Shown: positions 51,053 through 55,114 of the stretch, one piece after another | Position numbering within the stretch: position 1 is the stretch's first letter | Layout: each line of letters begins with the position of its first letter | Source of the DNA: UMGS172 sp045546555 | GTDB taxonomy: Bacteria; Bacillota; Clostridia; Oscillospirales; Acutalibacteraceae | Direction of reading: 5' to 3' | Length of the DNA: 55,114 nucleotides | Assembly: GCA_045546555.1 (NCBI GenBank) | Contig: JAZQCY010000092.1 | Location: 1-55,114 of the forward strand | Notes under the pieces: generated by a model | Seen by the model: the letters and a program-made list of their open reading frames with translations, nothing else | Told to the model about the DNA's origin: nothing | The model's database searches: none | Translations under genes and position numbers: made by a program

Positions 51053-53449
51053 ATGAAAGTAAGTTTAAGTTGGCTTAAAAATTATGTTGATATAGACGTT
51101 CCCGTAGAGGAGCTTTGCGACAAAATGGTCATGGCAGGCTTTGAGGTCGAGGAAATGATCGACCTTTCCAAGTCGATGCGCAACGTAGTTGTCGGCAAGG
51201 TTATGGAGATGGAGCGTCATCCCGATTCCGACCACATGTTTATCTGTCAGGTTGATTGCGGCTTGGGCGAGGATGTTCAGATAGTCACAGGCGCACAGAA
51301 CGTGAACGAGGGCGATCTTGTTCCTGCCGCTCTGCACGATTCCGATCTGCCCAACGGTATGCACATCAAAAAGGGCAAGCTCCGTGGGGTTCCCTCAAAC
51401 GGTATGCTCTGCTCGGGCGAGGAGCTCTGCGTTACCGAGGATGATTACGAGGGTGCTTCGGTTTACGGAATTATGATCTTAAAGCCCGATGCAGGTGTTC
51501 CCGGCACCGATATGCGTGAGGTTTTGGGACTTAACGATTATATTATCGACTTCAAAATCACCGCCAACCGCCCCGACTGTCAGTCTGTTTTGGGTATCGC
51601 ACGTGAGGCCGCCGTTGTTCTTGGCAAGCCGTTCAACGAGCCCAAGCCTGCCTTTAAGACCGTTGGTGAGAATATCAACGATTACATCAATGTAGAGGTC
51701 AAAAATTTCGACCTTTGCCCCAGATACTACGGCAGAGTTATCAAGAATGTAAAGATTCAAGAGTCCCCTGCATGGATGAAAAAGTGCCTGCTTGCAGCAG
51801 GTATGCGTCCTATCAGCAATATCGTTGACATTACCAACTTCGTAATGCTCGAGACCGGTATGCCGATGCACGCATTCGACCTTCGTGATGTTAAGGATCA
51901 CAAGATAATCGTCAGAAACGCCACGGAGGGTGAGCAGATCACCACCCTTGACGGCAAGGAGCACACCCTGACCTCTGATATGCTGGTCATTGCCGACGGC
52001 AAGGAGCCCTCCTGCATCGCAGGTATCATGGGCGGTATGGATAGTGAAATCAAGGACGACACCTCCGAGATATTCTTTGAGTGTGCCAAGTTCCGCCGTG
52101 ACAGCGTAAGAAAGACCGCAAGAAAGCTCGGCATGCGTACCGAAGCAAGCGGCCGTTTCGAGCGTGGCGTTGACATTATTACCGTTGAATACGCAATGAA
52201 CCGTTGCCTGCAGTTGGTCGATGAGCTGGGTGCAGGTGAGGTGGTTGACGGCAACGTTGACTGCAACGCAGGACTGCCCACCGACCGTGAGCTGAATGTA
52301 AAGGTCAGCGACGTTGTAGCACTCCTTGGCATTGACATTCCTGCCGAAACTATGGTTGATATCCTTAATTCTTTACAGATAAAGACCACCCTTAAAGACG
52401 GGGTTTTGAACTGCCTGGTTCCGTCCTTCCGTGATGACGTTGAGGGCAGAGCCGATATTGCCGAAGAGGTTATGCGAATCTACGGCTACGACCACATCAA
52501 GGGAAGCACCATGACGGGTGCCATCGTCCGTGGCCGCAAGCTGCCTGAGCGTATCAAGGCCGATAAAATCAAGGATGCCCTTATCGCCAACGCATTTAAC
52601 GAGATTGCAACCTATTCGTTCATCGGCTCCAAGGCCATTGACGCATTGAAGCTCTCGGAAAACGATGCTCGCAGAAATGCAGTTACCATCCTCAACCCCT
52701 TGGGTGATGAGTACTCCACAATGCGCACACAGCTGGTTACAAGCATGATGACCGTTTTGGCCACCAACTACAACCGCAAGGTTGCCGCCGCAAGACTTTT
52801 TGAGCTGAGCAAGGTCTTCGTGCCCAAGGCTCTGCCCATCACCGAGCAGCCTGCAGAAACACCTGCGCTTTGCCTCGGTCTTTACGGCGAGGGTGAGGAT
52901 TTCTTCACACTTAAAGGCATTGTTGAGGCCGTTGTGGCACTCTTTAGTGATATGATGCCGAGCTATGACCGTGCAAACGAGCCCTATCTCCATCCCGGCC
53001 GCAGTGCTGTGATGAGCGTTGCAGGCAAGCAGATCGCCACCTTCGGTGAGGTTCATCCTGCCGTTGCCGCCGAGTACGGCATTGACGGCAAGGTATTCAT
53101 TGCCGAGATCAAGGCTGATGTGCTTTACATGCAGGAGAAGGCCAAGGTTACCTACAAGCCGTTGCCCAAGTTCCCTGCAGTTGACCGTGATCTTGCGCTT
53201 GTTTGTGATGCCGAAACACCTGTTGGTGTGCTTGAAGCCGCCATCCGTGAGGGCGCAGGTAAGCTCTGTGAGGATATTAAGCTGTTCGACGTTTATCAAG
53301 GCGCACAGATCGCCGAGGGTAAAAAGAGCGTTGCCTACCGTGTAACACTTCGCTCGGCTGAAAGCACCTTGACCGATGAGGTCATCGACCGTGCCGTCAA
53401 CAAGATGATAAAGAAACTTGACGCCGTCGGTGCAACCCTGAGATGCTAA
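51053..53449 (+). CDS. pheT: Phenylalanyl-tRNA synthetase beta subunit
   Basis: A 798-residue beta subunit with the full domain series: N-terminal tRNA-binding EMAP-like fold (about 40-150, with VDCGLGEDVQIVTGAQNV), B3/B4 editing domain (about 210-385, including the TTLDGKEHTLTSDMLVI segment), B5 DNA-binding-like domain (about 405-470), the inactive catalytic-like domain and the C-terminal ferredoxin-type anticodon-binding domain (KFPAVDRDLALVCD...). The ATG at 51053 is 22 bp after pheS with AAGGTGAAAAACA upstream. Under T-box control with pheS. Nothing is missing or unusual. Confidence 0.98.
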   Translation: MKVSLSWLKNYVDIDVPVEELCDKMVMAGFEVEEMIDLSKSMRNVVVGKVMEMERHPDSDHMFICQVDCGLGEDVQIVTGAQNVNEGDLVPAALHDSDLPNGMHIKKGKLRGVPSNGMLCSGEELCVTEDDYEGASVYGIMILKPDAGVPGTDMREVLGLNDYIIDFKITANRPDCQSVLGIAREAAVVLGKPFNEPKPAFKTVGENINDYINVEVKNFDLCPRYYGRVIKNVKIQESPAWMKKCLLAAGMRPISNIVDITNFVMLETGMPMHAFDLRDVKDHKIIVRNATEGEQITTLDGKEHTLTSDMLVIADGKEPSCIAGIMGGMDSEIKDDTSEIFFECAKFRRDSVRKTARKLGMRTEASGRFERGVDIITVEYAMNRCLQLVDELGAGEVVDGNVDCNAGLPTDRELNVKVSDVVALLGIDIPAETMVDILNSLQIKTTLKDGVLNCLVPSFRDDVEGRADIAEEVMRIYGYDHIKGSTMTGAIVRGRKLPERIKADKIKDALIANAFNEIATYSFIGSKAIDALKLSENDARRNAVTILNPLGDEYSTMRTQLVTSMMTVLATNYNRKVAAARLFELSKVFVPKALPITEQPAETPALCLGLYGEGEDFFTLKGIVEAVVALFSDMMPSYDRANEPYLHPGRSAVMSVAGKQIATFGEVHPAVAAEYGIDGKVFIAEIKADVLYMQEKAKVTYKPLPKFPAVDRDLALVCDAETPVGVLEAAIREGAGKLCEDIKLFDVYQGAQIAEGKKSVAYRVTLRSAESTLTDEVIDRAVNKMIKKLDAVGATLRC

Positions 53450-53456
53450 ATAATCG

Positions 53457-53498
53457 ATCAAAGGACTGTTTTGCTTGTGCGAAACAGTCCTTTTTCGA
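53457..53498 (+). terminator. Terminator of pheST
   Basis: Stem AAAGGACTGTTT/AAACAGTCCTTT with a short GC-closed loop, then TTTTCG. Confidence 0.88.
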
Positions 53499-53520
53499 AA
53501 ATTTTTCGTTGAATTTAAGA

Positions 53521-53548
53521 TTGACATATTTCCTCCCTGCGGTAAAAT
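53521..53548 (+). promoter_or_regulatory. Sigma-A promoter of the GH39-like glycosidase gene
   Basis: Consensus TTGACA (53521-53526) and TAAAAT (53543-53548) are 16 bp apart. A small hairpin GTGAGC/GCTCAC (about 53553-53570) lies at the 5' end of the leader. Confidence 0.72.
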
Positions 53549-53592
53549 AAAGGTGAGCAGTAAGGCTCACACCACCGCAAGGAGGATTTTTT

Positions 53593-54912
53593 ATGGCAAA
53601 CGTAAAGGTTGATTTTAACAAGGCTTTAGGCCCTATCAAGCACATCAATGCGGTCAACAACGGACCCATTAAAAAGGGACACAGTCAGCATCTTGATAAT
53701 TTCGAAGCGTATAAGGAGCTCAACATCCCTTATGCACGCAACCACGATGCATCTTTGTGCTATGAGTACGGACTTCACCACTCGGTGGACGTCAACAAGA
53801 TCTTCCGTGATTTTGATGCCGACCCCGAAAACCCCGATAATTACGACTTTTTTCTGACCGATCAATACATTGCCACAACGCTTGAGGCAGGCACCGAAAC
53901 CTATTACCGCCTTGGTGAAAGCATCGAGCATTGGGATAAAAAGTATGACACCCTGCCGCCCAAGGATTTTAAGAAATGGGCGGTCATCTGCGAGCATATC
54001 ATCGCCCACTATAACGAGGGTTGGGCCAGCGGTTTTCATTACAATATAAAATATTGGGAGATATGGAACGAGCCCGAGACCGAGGAGGGTCAGGATCCCA
54101 TAACCAAAAACACCTGGGGCGGTACCACCGAGCAGTTTTTTGAGTTTTTTGCCACGGCCGCAAAGCACCTCAAAAACCGTTTCCCCGATATAAAGATCGG
54201 CGGCCCTGCACTTTGCTGGCTGCACGAATGGGGTGCGAGCTTTTGCAAGTATATGAAGGCTCATAATGTACCGTTGGATTTTTATTCGTGGCACATATAC
54301 ACCGACAAGGTTTGGAAGCTGAAAGCCGATGCCGAAAACGTCCGCCGCTATCTTGATGAGGCCGGCTATAAAAACACCGAAAGCCATTGTAACGAGTGGA
54401 ACTACGTAAAAAGCTGGTGGGGCGGCTTTGCCGATACCTTGGTCGATATTGCCGACATTAAGGGTGCCGCATTTATCGCCGCCATGATGATAGAGGCACA
54501 GCATTGCCCCATTGATATGATGATGTACTACGACTTCAGGGTGCATTGCGTTTTCAACGGAGCGTTTGATTGTGTCACCCTGCGTCCAAGAAAGCCATAT
54601 TACACCTTTTTAGCCATAGCCAAGCTTATCGCAACGGGTGACGAGTGCGAAAGTGTCAGCGACGACGGAGACGTTTACAGCCTTACCGCATCGGGCAACG
54701 GAAAATCGGGCGTGTTGGTCTACTACACCCACGAGGACGACCCCAAGGACAAGGAGATAACCCTTATGCTTAACGGTTGCTCCGACAATGTTTCGTTCAC
54801 CTTGCTTACCGTAGACAAGACCTTTGAAAGGGTAGAGGACATCAAGGTAGAAAGCGGCAAGGCAACCTTCACTCTGCCACCGCAATCGCTGGTATACTAC
54901 TGCGAGGAATAA
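53593..54912 (+). CDS. Clan GH-A glycosidase, GH39-like (beta-xylosidase/alpha-L-iduronidase type)
   Basis: A 439-residue protein with no signal peptide, so probably cytosolic. The catalytic barrel has the GH-A acid/base motif in KYWEIWNEPE (about residue 158) and a likely nucleophile in ESHCNEWNYV (about residue 268), with VPLDFYSWHIY and IGGPAL strands between; a C-terminal beta domain (about 350-439) follows. Family GH39 is my best match; other GH-A families with the same WNEP motif cannot be excluded. AAGGAGG lies 8 nt before the ATG. It has its own promoter and no partner in the window. It could cleave the short sugars delivered from surface glycan breakdown, but nothing links it directly to the GH16 set. 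Confidence 0.85.
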   Translation: MANVKVDFNKALGPIKHINAVNNGPIKKGHSQHLDNFEAYKELNIPYARNHDASLCYEYGLHHSVDVNKIFRDFDADPENPDNYDFFLTDQYIATTLEAGTETYYRLGESIEHWDKKYDTLPPKDFKKWAVICEHIIAHYNEGWASGFHYNIKYWEIWNEPETEEGQDPITKNTWGGTTEQFFEFFATAAKHLKNRFPDIKIGGPALCWLHEWGASFCKYMKAHNVPLDFYSWHIYTDKVWKLKADAENVRRYLDEAGYKNTESHCNEWNYVKSWWGGFADTLVDIADIKGAAFIAAMMIEAQHCPIDMMMYYDFRVHCVFNGAFDCVTLRPRKPYYTFLAIAKLIATGDECESVSDDGDVYSLTASGNGKSGVLVYYTHEDDPKDKEITLMLNGCSDNVSFTLLTVDKTFERVEDIKVESGKATFTLPPQSLVYYCEE

Positions 54913-55114
54913 AAGAAAATCCACATATAAACAAAAAACACAAGGCGTGGAGCGTTCAGTTAGGGATAATTCGCCCAAAGCAGCGCCTTTTTGACGCATT
55001 AGACCAACAAAAATTCATCTGTTTTGGGTGCTATGCAGTTTTGTAGGATGAAATTTGAAGTAACTGCGAAGTTGAAAAATGCAGGAATACTGCCGTATTT
55101 CAAGGCTTTTCAAC
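54913..55114. other. Non-coding tail of the window, no gene recognised
   Basis: About 200 bp with no credible frame. A weak GGCG/CGCC pairing around 54943-54989 followed by TTTTTG could end the glycosidase transcript. On the minus strand a frame starting at 54999 reads without stop into the glycosidase gene but resembles no protein. Confidence 0.35.

Noticed and set aside
52373..53527. A 384-codon minus-strand frame inside pheT
   Set aside because: Antisense shadow of pheT, without start signal or recognisable product.
54610..54999. Minus-strand frame at the right edge as a possible protein fragment
   Set aside because: Most of it is antisense to the GH39-like gene and the free part is too short to judge.

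Overview
The window looks like a chromosomal segment from a spore-forming member of the Clostridia, most likely an uncultured gut-type Oscillospirales/Ruminococcaceae relative. The pointers are a full-length SpoIIE, AbrB/SpoVT-type and DegV proteins, T-box leaders in front of thrS and pheST, a YmfF/YmfH peptidase pair, strong AGGAGG-type ribosome sites, sigma-A style promoters and AT-tailed hairpin terminators. This placement rests on gene content only; no marker phylogeny was possible. No transposase, phage gene, CRISPR array or rRNA is visible.

Layout. 1-6.0 kb: a minus-strand catabolic operon (short old-yellow-enzyme reductase, SDR dehydrogenase, fumarate-reductase-like flavoprotein, then a partial helical toroid-type protein), divergent from an AraC-family regulator. 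6.2-9.4 kb: AbrB-like protein, hemolysin III, DegV, a membrane-anchored XRE regulator and tRNA-Ala(CGC). 9.7-17.3 kb: membrane pyrophosphatase, an ECF sigma factor overlapping a large membrane protein, and spoIIE behind a promoter with 21-bp spacing. 17.3-29.1 kb: a long minus-strand housekeeping block (lgt-folD-membrane protein; ymfF-ymfH; membrane protein-pth-mfd-foldase lipoprotein). 29.1-37.8 kb: a secreted metallophosphoesterase, T-box-thrS, a LMW-PTP/two-phosphoesterase operon, azlCD and an unknown gene, punctuated by palindromic dispersed repeats with GTAGGG...CCCTAC ends. 37.9-41.9 kb: a surface protein with a TasA/CalY-like signal region and GTP-type PEP carboxykinase. 42.1-49.7 kb: a small XRE regulator followed in position by four related GH16 lipoproteins, three of them in tandem. 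49.7-55.1 kb: T-box-pheST and a clan GH-A glycosidase (GH39-like).

How it fits together. The accessory theme is extracellular glycan use: four secreted GH16 beta-glucanase-like lipoproteins, an intracellular-looking GH-A glycosidase, and possibly the AraC-controlled operon at the left edge, whose three redox enzymes suggest oxidation/reduction of an unsaturated or keto substrate. The two most system-like items are (i) the GH16 array, whose members carry a duplicated N-terminal alpha/beta module and, for two of them, an almost identical upstream block with 21-bp-period direct repeats over the -35 region, and (ii) the AraC/reductase locus, which also has a 21-bp-period direct repeat in its divergent promoter region. 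The remaining genes are core metabolism, translation, repair and sporulation.
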